From the NCBI GenBank assembly GCA_002869535.1, contig PKUK01000003.1, positions 91,381 to 155,380 on the forward strand: DNA of 64,000 nt. Reading direction: 5' to 3'. The position numbers and the translations under genes are program-made. Every line of letters begins with the position of its first letter. The first letter of the stretch is position 1. This stretch comes from Arcobacter sp. GTDB taxonomy: Bacteria; Campylobacterota; Campylobacteria; Campylobacterales; Arcobacteraceae. Below are positions 8,366 to 17,248 of the stretch, one piece after another. The notes under the pieces were generated by a model that was not told where the DNA came from, did no database searches, and was given only the letters and a program-made list of their open reading frames with translations.

Positions 8366-9247
8366 AGAATAACAACCTCCACCAAATATAGATGCCTTTG
8401 TTGACGTATGGTGGGGAGAACGAAAGACAATACTACCATCAAAGTTTGGCTCTCTTAAGTTTAAGGAGTCTAGTTTTGCTTTTTCAAGTATTTGATCAAC
8501 TGTTTGTGGAGGCATAATATATTTTAATCTTTTTATTATCATAGATTTTCCACAACCAGGACTTCCCTCAAATATAACATTATGATTGCCACATACTGCT
8601 ATCAAGGCTGCTCTTTTAGCTATGATTTGCCCTTTTACATCACGAAAGTCTAATTCATACTTTTTATTATAATAATAAATCTTATCATCAATAGTGAGAG
8701 TGTCACAAGGCATTTGGGCTTGAGTTACTTTATAAGTATCTTTCTCTTTTGTGTTAAAAAACATAATTGCTTCATTTAGATTTTTTACACTATATACATT
8801 TATATTAGGAATCATTGCAATTTTATTTTCTATTGATTTTGGTACTAACACATTTAGATTCTCTATCTTTTTTGCCAAAGATAATACCAAAGGAAAAATT
8901 GAACTGTTATCTTTTAGTGTTCCATCAAGGGCAAGTTCAGCAAATATATAAAAACCATCAAACTTTACTTTTGTATCATACATTGCAATTAAAAGTGCAA
9001 TTGATAAATCAAAGTGGGTACCATTTTTATTTATATCAGAAGGTGAAAGGTTTATAGTGATTTTTTTAGGTGGAAATTTAAACTCATTGGTTAATAAGGC
9101 AGATTTAACCCTATCTTTTGACTCTTGAATAGATGAACTTGCTAGTCCAACTATTGAAAAACTTGGCAAACCTTTTGTAAAAGTAGCCTCTACATCCACA
9201 CATATGGCATCTAAAGATTCTAAAGTAGCACTTTTGATAGTTTTCAT
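8360..9247 (-). pseudogene. comM: YifB/ComM Mg-chelatase-like AAA ATPase, truncated at the C-terminus
   Basis: The 295 residues match the N-terminal part of the YifB/ComM family (usually about 500): an S5-fold-like domain (TFTKGLPSFSIVGLASSSIQ, ITINLSPSDINKNGTHFDL), then the ATPase with Walker A EGSPGCGKSM. Identity is lost after HHTSTKASIFGGG, where the family continues with Walker B and the rest of the chelatase domain; here only CYSQ and a stop follow. The chromosomal part therefore ends at 8375. ComM is a branch-migration helicase for natural transformation in other bacteria. The missing half is expected on the far side of the inserted island. The fragment lacks Walker B and is almost certainly non-functional. 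The ATG is preceded by an AT-rich leader. Confidence 0.9.
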
Positions 9248-9429
9248 ATAAAATCCATTTAATAATTAATTTATTTATTATATGTGATTTTTTATTAATT
9301 TTATTATAATTTTATAACTTTTCTGAATATTTGTTTAAATTTATCTAAAACAATTCTTTTTATCAATTATATATAGCTTTTAAAAATAAAGAAAATGTAT
9401 AATTAAATATTGACTTAGTGGAGGTATTT

Positions 9430-10776
9430 ATGCAAGTATCAAGAACAGCTACAAAAGAAGATTTTAATCATCTAAGAATAGATGATATAAAACAACCAAT
9501 AAGTGAAAGTAGATTTGATGCTCTACTTGAAAAATTGCAAATAAATAATTTATCTGAGGATGAAAAAGATTTTTTTCAATCCATTGTGGAAGATAGAATG
9601 GTTACTGAAGAAGAATTTAGTACTTTAACATATGAACAAACAAAAAAAATCAAACAATTTACTTCAAGAAGTGATTTAGAGGGAAATTATATAGCAGATA
9701 GTTCTATTGGCTTTGAAAAGCTATCTATGGCTCCACTATTATCTGCACAAAATATAAGTGATGATGAAGAGTACAATGAAGCTATTTTTAATACTTTTAA
9801 AAAACTGAATCTTTCACAAGATGATGGAATATCTATGTTAAACGAACTTGGTGGATATATTAATCAAGAAGAAAAAATCATCTTTGAAGACTCATTGACT
9901 GATGAACAATATGATTCAGGGATAAGATATAAAACCTATATAGGTTTAGATATGAAGGAGTTAGTTAGTAAACGTTTAGAAGAGCTTAACCAAGGACTTT
10001 TAGAAACAAGTGATGAAGATGTAAAAAGTGATTATAAAAATATGATTTATGTTTATAGGGAAATAGAAACCCAATACAATAATATACAAGATAAAAATAG
10101 AGTAGAAAATGAAGCACAACTTGAACAATATACTAGAAATACAAAACCAAATCCATTGTATAACGCTGACGTTGTAGAACTTTATAATAATATAACACAT
10201 GAATATGAAGAAAAAGAGAAAAAAGAGTTTGATGAATTAATGGATAAATTAGATATCAGTAATTTAAACAATAGAGAAAAAGAACTTTTTAGAACTATCT
10301 TAGAAGACAAAGAGATTTCAAATATAGAAATGGACAAACTCTCTTATGAAGAGATGAAAAAAATCAATCAGTTTATCTTTAAAAAAGATGAAAAAGGAGA
10401 AATTATTGATGATACTCTAATTAGAACAAACAGTAGAATCAATGCATTACTAAGAACTACAGAATTAACAGATGATGAAACTTTTAATCAAGTGTTATTT
10501 AATACAGTAAAATCTATGAATGATATATATGAAATAAATAACTTTTTAAATCCTATTTTAAATTTAATATCTGAAAAGTTTACTGCTTTTGATGAAGTAA
10601 ATAGTATAAACTTCATAACAGAAGATATGAATAAAGTCTTAGATGAGTTAATCAAAACTTTTGATGAGCATTACCAAGAAACAGAATATGACGAGATTAA
10701 AGAGCACTACCTAAGTGTAATAAATAAATATCAAGATTTAAAAGAGCAATATAATAAAACAACGATAGATAGTTAA
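9430..10776 (+). CDS. Unknown protein with an internal duplication, acidic
   Basis: A 448-residue acidic, helix-rich cytoplasmic protein with no signal or membrane segment and no family I recognise. I place the start at the ATG at 9430, five bases after GGAGG, not at the in-frame GTG twelve bases earlier, which overlaps that ribosome-binding site. The protein is a tandem duplication: FDALLEKLQINNLSEDEKDF...LTYEQTKKIKQF...EYNEAIFNT in the first half corresponds to FDELMDKLDISNLNNREKEL...LSYEEMKKINQF...TFNQVLFNT in the second. Each half ends with a similar coiled segment (E...YKNMIYVYREIETQYN and ...HYLSVINKYQDLKEQYN). The gene stands alone between yifB and DUF389, just outside the putative island. 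Confidence 0.8.
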   Translation: MQVSRTATKEDFNHLRIDDIKQPISESRFDALLEKLQINNLSEDEKDFFQSIVEDRMVTEEEFSTLTYEQTKKIKQFTSRSDLEGNYIADSSIGFEKLSMAPLLSAQNISDDEEYNEAIFNTFKKLNLSQDDGISMLNELGGYINQEEKIIFEDSLTDEQYDSGIRYKTYIGLDMKELVSKRLEELNQGLLETSDEDVKSDYKNMIYVYREIETQYNNIQDKNRVENEAQLEQYTRNTKPNPLYNADVVELYNNITHEYEEKEKKEFDELMDKLDISNLNNREKELFRTILEDKEISNIEMDKLSYEEMKKINQFIFKKDEKGEIIDDTLIRTNSRINALLRTTELTDDETFNQVLFNTVKSMNDIYEINNFLNPILNLISEKFTAFDEVNSINFITEDMNKVLDELIKTFDEHYQETEYDEIKEHYLSVINKYQDLKEQYNKTTIDS

Positions 10777-10799
10777 GATAATATTTCAGGAGTATATTT

Positions 10800-10836
10800 T
10801 ATAAAAGTCCATATAATAATTATATATACTTTTATA
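10800..10836. terminator. AT-rich hairpin between convergent genes
   Basis: TATAAAAGT and ACTTTTATA form 9-bp arms around an AT-rich inner stem, in the 68-base gap between the convergent unknown gene and the DUF389 gene. It could serve both strands, but it lacks a GC core, so the call is tentative. Confidence 0.35.
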
Positions 10837-10844
10837 TAGTTTAT

Positions 10845-11855
10845 TTACTTTTTTGAGCTTCCCGAAAAAGTCTCTTCTAATATACTTGGATTAAAATAAA
10901 TATATATAAATAATATTATCAATATGATTACCCATGAAGAGATGTAAATTATCATAGCCTTTTTAGCTTCCTCTTTTTCATGCCATAATCTTGGTCTAAT
11001 ACCTTTAATAAAAAATATTACTTTACTAGCTAAATTGATACTTGTAATATTAATTAAAAGTAAAACTCCAGCTCCTATAGCTAACTCACTATTCCCAGAT
11101 CCAATCATAATTCCTAAAACTGCAGCAGGAGGTAAAAGCGCTGCAGATACCATAACTCCAACTAACACACTAGACAGACCTGTTGTAATTGATAAAGAAG
11201 CAGCAGCACCTGAAGCTAAAGCAAGAATAAAGGAGTCATAACTAACATCTGTCCTTGATAATAATTCAGGGGCATCAAAACTTTGATTAAAGGCCATTGC
11301 AAAAAACATTGGAAGGATTATTGATATAAAAAGTCCAAATAGCACTGTTTTAATTGAAGAATACATTAACTTTGTATCTCCAATTGAAGCTGAAAAACTA
11401 AATGCAATATTAGGTCCTAATAATGGAGCAATAACCATTGCTCCTATAATAATTGCTAAATTATTGTGAATAAGTCCAATTGTAGCTACTATTGTAGAAA
11501 AAACTAATAAAGAAACATAGTTTGAATTAATATCACTATTTTGTTTCATTTCTTTATATATTGTTTCTTTTGCAGCATTTGCTTCATTTTCTTTTTTTTC
11601 TTTTTCTTCTGATTCTTTGGGCAAATAAGCTTCTATAGGAAGAATCATAACTTTTGAGCATATTTGATCTCCCATAATATGAGAAAAACTATCTATGGCT
11701 TCTTGTAAATTGTAGTCTGTTACAATCATCCGTGATATTTGCATACCATCTTTATCCACAGGATAAAAACGTAAATCCTTAGCTTTTACATTTTCAGCAA
11801 TTTTTTTTATAATTTCGTTGCTTGATTCATTTAAAACAATTTCAAGATATTTCAT
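10845..11855 (-). CDS. DUF389 family integral membrane protein
   Basis: A 336-residue inner-membrane protein of the DUF389 (TIGR00341-like) family, whose function is not established. A soluble N-terminal domain of about 110 residues with a charged segment (PKESEEKEKKENEANA) precedes about six hydrophobic helices starting at NYVSLLVFSTIVATIGLIHN. The family hallmark region IIGAMVIAPLLGPNIAFSFS and small-residue-rich helices (LALASGAAASLSITTGLSS, MVSAALLPPAAVLGIM) are present. It is on the same strand as def but separated from it by a terminator-like hairpin, so it probably has its own promoter. Confidence 0.88.
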   Translation of the reverse strand: MKYLEIVLNESSNEIIKKIAENVKAKDLRFYPVDKDGMQISRMIVTDYNLQEAIDSFSHIMGDQICSKVMILPIEAYLPKESEEKEKKENEANAAKETIYKEMKQNSDINSNYVSLLVFSTIVATIGLIHNNLAIIIGAMVIAPLLGPNIAFSFSASIGDTKLMYSSIKTVLFGLFISIILPMFFAMAFNQSFDAPELLSRTDVSYDSFILALASGAAASLSITTGLSSVLVGVMVSAALLPPAAVLGIMIGSGNSELAIGAGVLLLINITSINLASKVIFFIKGIRPRLWHEKEEAKKAMIIYISSWVIILIILFIYIYFNPSILEETFSGSSKK

Positions 11856-11878
11856 ATAATCTCTTTTTTATTTTATTG

Positions 11879-11919
11879 TATAAAAAAGCTCTTTATTTAC
11901 TCTTTTGAGCTTTTTTATA
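11879..11919 (-). terminator. Hairpin terminator at the end of the tig-clpP-def run
   Basis: Arms TATAAAAAAGCTC and GAGCTTTTTTATA pair perfectly around a loop of about 15 bases. On the minus strand the second arm supplies the GAGC stem followed by a T run. It overlaps the last codons of def and suits Rho-independent termination of the leftward operon. Confidence 0.65.
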
Positions 11920-12405
11920 CTCTTTTTCTAATTTCTTTCTTTTCATTAAAGAAAGCTTTTCTATAAAAAGGTGACCTTCTAGATGGTCCATTTCGTGTTG
12001 CCAAGCAACTGCTGGGAAATCTTCTGTTTCCATTTGTAGATGATTTCCATATCTATCTTGATATTCAACAATTATATGTTGAGCTCTTTTTACATCTTCA
12101 TTAAATCCTGGAACACTTAAACAACCTTCTGTAAAGACTTGAATTCCATCTTTATGTGTAATTTTTGGATTTATTGCTTCTATTAAAGAGTCTTTTTCTT
12201 GAATATCATTCTCATCTGGAATTAAGATAATAAGTACATTTAGAGGAATAGATACTTGAATAGCAGCTAAACCTACTCCACTTTGTGCAACCATAGTGTC
12301 GTACATATCATCCAAAAGAGTATGAAGTTCTTCATCGAACTTCACTACATCTTTTGATTTTGTTCTAAGCAGTTTGTTTGGATAAGTTATTACTTCTCTT
12401 ATCAT
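11893..12405 (-). CDS. def: Peptide deformylase
   Basis: A 170-residue enzyme that removes the N-formyl group from nascent proteins. All three family motifs are present: GVGLAAIQV, EGCLSVPG (metal-ligand Cys) and QHEMDHLEG (two metal-ligand His and the catalytic Glu). Length is normal. It follows clpP by 12 bases, and the tig-clpP-def order, joining ribosome-associated folding, proteolysis and N-terminal processing, is usual in Campylobacterota. The C-terminus is Lys-rich. Confidence 0.97.
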   Translation of the reverse strand: MIREVITYPNKLLRTKSKDVVKFDEELHTLLDDMYDTMVAQSGVGLAAIQVSIPLNVLIILIPDENDIQEKDSLIEAINPKITHKDGIQVFTEGCLSVPGFNEDVKRAQHIIVEYQDRYGNHLQMETEDFPAVAWQHEMDHLEGHLFIEKLSLMKRKKLEKEYKKAQKSK

Positions 12406-12417
12406 TTATTCTCTTTA

Positions 12418-13002
12418 CTATTTATGGTTTGTAATCACTTCATCAATCAAACCATATTTGCATGCTTCATCAGCACTCATAAAGTTATCTCTATCAGTAT
12501 CTTTTTCAATAACTTTTAATGGTTGACCAGTTTGTTCAGCAATCATTTTATTAAGAGTATCTTTCATTCTTTGAATCTCTTTTGCCTGAATTTGGATATC
12601 AGTTGATTGACCTTGTGCTCCACCTGATGGCTGGTGAATCATAACTCTAGAGTTTGGTAAAGAGTATCTTTTACCTTTTACTCCTGAACTTAATAAAAAT
12701 GCACCCATTGAAGCAGCTTGTCCAATACAAATAGTACAAACATCAGGTTTGATATAGTTCATAGTATCATATATAGACATTCCACTTGTGATAACTCCAC
12801 CCGGAGAGTTTATGTATAAATAGATATCTTTATCTGGATCTTCAGCTTCTAGAAAAAGTAATTGCGCTACAACAGTAGAAGCAACAGGATCATTAATCTC
12901 TCCACTTAACATAATAATTCTATCTTTAAGAAGTCTTGAATAGATATCATAACTTCTTTCACCTCTACCAGATTTTTCTACAACGTATGGAATATAACTC
13001 AT
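12418..13002 (-). CDS. clpP: ATP-dependent Clp protease proteolytic subunit
   Basis: A 194-residue serine protease subunit of the Clp complexes. The catalytic Ser lies in [12 protein letters not shown], the His in [10 protein letters not shown] and the Asp in [11 protein letters not shown]. The N-terminus ([20 protein letters not shown]) is the normal mature-type start without a long propeptide. It works with ClpX and, in this window, with ClpA/ClpS encoded at 41.5-44.0 kb. It follows tig by 21 bases. Confidence 0.98.
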   Translation of the reverse strand: MSYIPYVVEKSGRGERSYDIYSRLLKDRIIMLSGEINDPVASTVVAQLLFLEAEDPDKDIYLYINSPGGVITSGMSIYDTMNYIKPDVCTICIGQAASMGAFLLSSGVKGKRYSLPNSRVMIHQPSGGAQGQSTDIQIQAKEIQRMKDTLNKMIAEQTGQPLKVIEKDTDRDNFMSADEACKYGLIDEVITNHK

Positions 13003-13023
13003 ATAATCTTCCTATTTATTAAT

Positions 13024-14325
13024 TTATTTACCTAATTTTTCATCAAATAATTTATTTAGAACTTTATCTTCAATCATTGACATTTTAATTGCTGGCATAT
13101 AACCTGCATCTTGATATTGTTTTAAAACATCTTGAGGATTTTGTCCATTTTGCATTGCTTCATAATAAATTACTTGAGTAACTTCTTGATCATTTACTTC
13201 AACACCTTCAGCAGCTGCTAAGGCATCTACAATAAATGTAGCTTTTACAGAAGTTTCAGCATCTGCTCTTAACTCATCTCTGATTACATCAACTTTTGCT
13301 GCATCTTCTTGAAGTTCTTTGATTTCTTCTTCTTTCATTGTTCTAACTTTGTTGTTTAACGCATAATTTACTTCTTGTTCAACAACTGTTGCAGGTAATG
13401 CAAAGTTTACTTTTTCAACTAATTTATCTAAATATGCAGGTTTTAACTCTTCTCTATAATAAGAGAACATTAATTCTGTTTTCATTTGCTCTTCAATTTT
13501 AGCTTTTAAAGTATCAATTGTAGCATCTTCTTCATTTGGAAGCATTTTTTTAGCAAATTCATCATCTAATTCAGCAGGAACTTTTTCTTGAATTTCATGT
13601 AATGTTACTTTAAATGTAGCCTCTTTACCAGCTAAATCTTTTGATTGGTAAGCTTCAGGGAAAGTTACTACTACATCTTTTTGCTCTTCATATTTCATAC
13701 CTAAGATTTGTTCTTCAAATCCTGGAATAAAAGAGTTTGAACCAATTTCTAGTGCATATTTCTCAGCTTTTCCACCTTCAAATGCAACACCATCAACAAA
13801 TCCTTCGAAATCAATAACAGCGAAATCACCATCTTTTACCATTCTTTTTCTTTTGATTTTTTCTAAAGGAGCAGAACCTTTTGCAAGAGAATCTAATCTT
13901 TCATTTAAATCTTTTTTAGCTACTTTTTTCTCTTTAACAGCTGGAATTAATGATTTATAATCACCTAATTCAAATTTTGGTTTACAAGATATTTTAAGTT
14001 CAACATCAATATCACCATTATCTTTTTTCTCATATTTAGTAACAGCTGGCTCACCAATTAACTCTTCATTCGCAATTTCTAACTCAGCTAAAGCTTCTTG
14101 TAATAAATCTCTTAATACTTCATTAGCAGCATCTTCAGATAACTTTTCACCATATCTAGCTTTTACAACATTAATAGGAACTTTACCTTTTCTAAATCCT
14201 TGAATGTTCATTGTTTTAGCAGCTTCTTTAGCAATCTTGTCTGTTTTTGCATCGATTGCAGCGCTATTCATAGTTGCAGTTATTTCTGCATTAGCTTCGT
14301 CAACTCTTTTTGCGTTAAATTCCAT
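13024..14325 (-). CDS. tig: Trigger factor
   Basis: A 433-residue ribosome-bound chaperone. The N-terminal domain carries the ribosome-docking region around IQGFRKGKVP (about 45), the middle FKBP-type peptidyl-prolyl isomerase domain spans about 150-240 (DGDFAVIDFEGFVDG, FIPGFEEQI), and the rest is the helical C-terminal chaperone domain. Length is typical. It leads the tig-clpP-def operon; the promoter should lie in the 101 bases shared with the divergent gene to the right. Confidence 0.97.
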   Translation of the reverse strand: MEFNAKRVDEANAEITATMNSAAIDAKTDKIAKEAAKTMNIQGFRKGKVPINVVKARYGEKLSEDAANEVLRDLLQEALAELEIANEELIGEPAVTKYEKKDNGDIDVELKISCKPKFELGDYKSLIPAVKEKKVAKKDLNERLDSLAKGSAPLEKIKRKRMVKDGDFAVIDFEGFVDGVAFEGGKAEKYALEIGSNSFIPGFEEQILGMKYEEQKDVVVTFPEAYQSKDLAGKEATFKVTLHEIQEKVPAELDDEFAKKMLPNEEDATIDTLKAKIEEQMKTELMFSYYREELKPAYLDKLVEKVNFALPATVVEQEVNYALNNKVRTMKEEEIKELQEDAAKVDVIRDELRADAETSVKATFIVDALAAAEGVEVNDQEVTQVIYYEAMQNGQNPQDVLKQYQDAGYMPAIKMSMIEDKVLNKLFDEKLGK

Positions 14326-14426
14326 TAACTTTTCTCCAATATAATAATTTTGAGCGATTTTATCTAAATTTTACTAAGGCTTATATAAAATAAATTTTTA
14401 ATCAAATCTACACACAAAGAGTAACA

Positions 14427-16124
14427 ATGCAATTTTTATACCCTAATGTACTTTTTCTTATGCTAATTCCAAGTTTAATACTCTTTTTTTTGATTATTAC
14501 ACAAAAGAGTAAATTTGAAAAAATATTCAATCAAAATGTTTTAAATAAACTCACAATTTCAAGTTCAAAATTAACAAAAAAAAGTAGAAATATTTTACTA
14601 TTTATTTCTCTTATATTTATGATAATTGCCCTTTCTAGACCTGTTAGTAATGAAAAAGAACAAAATATACAGCAAGAGTTAATTCCTATTGTTATTGCAA
14701 TTGATGCCTCAAAATCAATGTTGGCACAAGATGTTTATCCTAGTAGATTAAAAATGGCAAAAAAGAAGATATTGGACCTAATAAAATCCTCAAAACAACT
14801 ATCAATTGGAATTATTATTTTTGGGGAATCCTCTTTTATCTTGTCGCCTTTAACAAATGATTTTTTATCACTAAATTTTTTAATAGAGAATTTTGACTAT
14901 AATTTAAACATAAGTAATGGTTCAAATATCTTTTCAGCACTAGAGGCTTCAAATAAATTATTAAAAGATTATAAATCTAAAAATATTCTTCTTCTAAGTG
15001 ATGGTGGAAATGCAAATGAATATCAAGAAGAAATAGAGTATGCAAACAAAAATGACCTTAATATTTATACTATTACAATAGCAACAAATGACCCTACACC
15101 AATACCTACAAAAGATGGTTATCTAAATGACATAGATGGCAATATTGCAATGGTAAAACTAAATGAAAATATTAAAAAACTTAGCTTAAATACACAAGCA
15201 GGATATACCAACTATACTCTAAACAATGATGATATAAACTCAATAATCAATGATATTTCTAAAAAAACAAAAAAGATAAGCATGGAAGTAAAAAAACAAA
15301 AAATTTATACTGAACTTTTTTATTACCCTCTTGGATTTGCACTTTTTATACTTTTAATTGCTTTTTCTTCACTGCCAAGTATCAAATCATTTACTAAAGC
15401 CTCAGTTTTGTTAATAGGGCTATGCAATATTGATGCAAATGCCTCAATTTTAGATTTTAATACTATAAAAGAAGCAACAAAGGCATACAACAGTAAAGAC
15501 TATGCTACCTCATCAAATAAATTTAAAGATTTTATAAGTACAAATGAAGGTAAATATAACTTTGCCAACTCATTATATAAAGAAAAGAAATATGAAAGTG
15601 CTTTAAAAATGTATAAAGATATTACCACAAGTGATGATTCTTTGGAGTTTAAGAAGTTGCACAATATGGGCAATACCTATGTAAAACTCAATGATTTAAA
15701 TAGTGCTAAAAAAATGTATGAAAATGCTTTAAAAATAAAAGATGATAAACAGACAAAAGAGAATTTGGAACTTGTTAAAAAAGCTTTAGAAAACAAGCAG
15801 AATAAAGATTCAAAACAAAAGCAAGACAATAAAAACAATAAACAAGAAAAAGAAAATAAAGAAAATAAAAATAATAGTAATAACAAAGAGAAATCTAAAC
15901 AAAATAAAGAAAATAGTACTAATAATAAAAAGAGTAAAGATAGTAAAAGTAATGAAAAGAAAGATAATAAAGAGGCTTCCCAAAGTAAAATAAATGAAGA
16001 TTTATTATCAAATAAAGAGGAAAAGAAATGGCTAAATTTACTAAAAAATCAAAAAACTCCTATTCTTTTAAAAAAAGTGGAAACAAAGAACAATTCTGAA
16101 AATAGTTCTTCATCTCCTTGGTGA
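14427..16124 (+). CDS. BatA/BatB-like von Willebrand factor A and TPR membrane protein
   Basis: A 565-residue inner-membrane protein. Two hydrophobic helices (about 8-25 and 53-70) precede a periplasmic von Willebrand A domain with an intact metal site (DASKS in AIDASKSMLAQD, then LSPLTNDF and LLLSDGG). A third helix (about 296-315) is followed by tetratricopeptide-like repeats (NSLYKEKKYESALKMYK, MGNTYVKLNDLNSAKKMYE) and a low-complexity Lys/Asn/Glu tail. This order corresponds to BatB fused with BatC in the Bacteroides aerotolerance operon. Such proteins are linked to MoxR-type ATPases; the real role is unproven. The matching BatD-like gene lies far away at 52.6-54.1 kb. Confidence 0.85.
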   Translation: MQFLYPNVLFLMLIPSLILFFLIITQKSKFEKIFNQNVLNKLTISSSKLTKKSRNILLFISLIFMIIALSRPVSNEKEQNIQQELIPIVIAIDASKSMLAQDVYPSRLKMAKKKILDLIKSSKQLSIGIIIFGESSFILSPLTNDFLSLNFLIENFDYNLNISNGSNIFSALEASNKLLKDYKSKNILLLSDGGNANEYQEEIEYANKNDLNIYTITIATNDPTPIPTKDGYLNDIDGNIAMVKLNENIKKLSLNTQAGYTNYTLNNDDINSIINDISKKTKKISMEVKKQKIYTELFYYPLGFALFILLIAFSSLPSIKSFTKASVLLIGLCNIDANASILDFNTIKEATKAYNSKDYATSSNKFKDFISTNEGKYNFANSLYKEKKYESALKMYKDITTSDDSLEFKKLHNMGNTYVKLNDLNSAKKMYENALKIKDDKQTKENLELVKKALENKQNKDSKQKQDNKNNKQEKENKENKNNSNNKEKSKQNKENSTNNKKSKDSKSNEKKDNKEASQSKINEDLLSNKEEKKWLNLLKNQKTPILLKKVETKNNSENSSSSPW

Positions 16125-16126
16125 TA

Positions 16127-17245
16127 TTAGTAGTTAGCTGATTTTCTCATTTGCATCAACTCTCTTTGTACTGAAATATTGATTTTTTCATTTCCTTCAA
16201 AGTTAATAGCATAGTTTTTACCATCATAGTCTACTGAATTTAGTATGATTTTCATAGCTTCAATTCTAGATAAAAATTTATCATCACTTCTAACAATATG
16301 CCAAGGTGCACTTCTTGAGTTTGTTCGTCTTAGCATTTCGTATTTTTTCTCTGAAAACTCACCCCATAAATCCTGAGCTTGCATATCTACTTCTGAAAAC
16401 TTCCATTGTCTAAGTGGATCATTGATTCTTCTATCAAATCTTCTTTTTTGTTCATCTTTTGAAACTGAAAAATATAGTTTAATTAGAATCATTCCTTGTC
16501 TTACTAAATCTTGCTCAAAATTAACAACATCTTCCATAAAGATTTCATGTTCTTCATGTGTACAAAATCCAAATATTGGTTCAACCATAGCTCTGTTATA
16601 CCAAGATCTATCAAATAAAACTATCTCACCACCTGTTGGAAAATGCTGAATATATCTTTGGAAAAACCACTGATTTCTTTGTGTATCATTAGGTTTACCA
16701 AGAGCAACTATTCTGTAGTGTTTATTATTCATATATCTTGTGATTCTTCTGATTGCCCCACCTTTTCCAGATGCGTCTCTTCCTTCAAAAAGAATAATCA
16801 TTCTTTTATTCTCTTTTTCTAAATAATTTTGAAGTTTTATTAGCTCAATTTGATAATGCTTAAGCTCTTCTAACTCATAAATCTTTTTGATACCACTTTT
16901 CATAATATTTTTATCAAGAGTTTTATAATTTCCAAGTATCTCTTTCATCTCTTTATTTTGAGATAATAGCTTTTCATACTCTTTGTTTGTTATTGATTGG
17001 TCTTCATTTTTTATTTCTATTTTTGGTTCTTCTTGTGTAGCAATAATAGTCTCTTTATAAGTATTCATTAGAGATATTGCATCTCTTTTTGTAATATTAT
17101 CTTTTTTTGAGTACCCCAAAACTTTTACATATCTTTTTTTATTGTATTGAAATCTAGCTACATATTTTTTTCCAAAAGTAACGTGAGCTACTTTAGAAAT
17201 ATATAAACCATTATAATCTGTCTTCTCAAAATCGTTTAAATTCAT
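16127..17245 (-). CDS. ppk2: Polyphosphate kinase 2 with an extra N-terminal domain
   Basis: A 372-residue PPK2-family enzyme, which transfers phosphate between polyphosphate and nucleotides. The catalytic domain (about 125-355) has Walker A FEGRDASGKGGAIRRI, the lid and PPK2 signature around GKPNDTQRNQWFFQRY, Walker B VLFDRSWYNRAMVEP and WHIVRSDDK. The first 60 residues are unusual: YNGLYISKVAHVTFGKKYVA and RYVKVLGYSKKDNITKRDA look like the beta-stranded AP2/arm DNA-binding domain of tyrosine recombinases, followed by a charged coiled linker (70-120). That fusion call is by eye. The gene follows a second ppk2 with three bases between them, so the two are co-transcribed. Confidence 0.93.
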   Translation of the reverse strand: MNLNDFEKTDYNGLYISKVAHVTFGKKYVARFQYNKKRYVKVLGYSKKDNITKRDAISLMNTYKETIIATQEEPKIEIKNEDQSITNKEYEKLLSQNKEMKEILGNYKTLDKNIMKSGIKKIYELEELKHYQIELIKLQNYLEKENKRMIILFEGRDASGKGGAIRRITRYMNNKHYRIVALGKPNDTQRNQWFFQRYIQHFPTGGEIVLFDRSWYNRAMVEPIFGFCTHEEHEIFMEDVVNFEQDLVRQGMILIKLYFSVSKDEQKRRFDRRINDPLRQWKFSEVDMQAQDLWGEFSEKKYEMLRRTNSRSAPWHIVRSDDKFLSRIEAMKIILNSVDYDGKNYAINFEGNEKINISVQRELMQMRKSANY

Positions 17246-17248
17246 CTA

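Larger units (their letters stand above)
1..8374. mobile_element. Right-hand part of a putative Tn7-like island inserted in yifB/comM
   Basis: The boundary at 8374/8375 is where the yifB/comM reading frame stops being chromosomal: the protein is normal up to FGGG and then continues with four unrelated residues and a stop. Read inward from that point the DNA begins TGTTATTCTCAATAAAAG, compatible with the 5'-TGT ends of Tn7-family elements, and carries two adjacent related 20-bp blocks. At the far left is a gene resembling TnsE. comM is an established attachment gene for Tn7-related elements (the Tn6022/AbaR islands of Acinetobacter). The cargo inside the window is a small secreted protein, endA and a three-gene signalling cassette. 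The left end, the core transposition genes and the other half of yifB would lie outside the window. Calling it Tn7-like is inference; the truncation of yifB is directly visible. Confidence 0.55.

Noticed and set aside
9418..9429. GTG at 9418 as the start of the duplicated unknown protein
   Set aside because: It overlaps the GGAGG that serves the ATG at 9430 and has no ribosome-binding site of its own.
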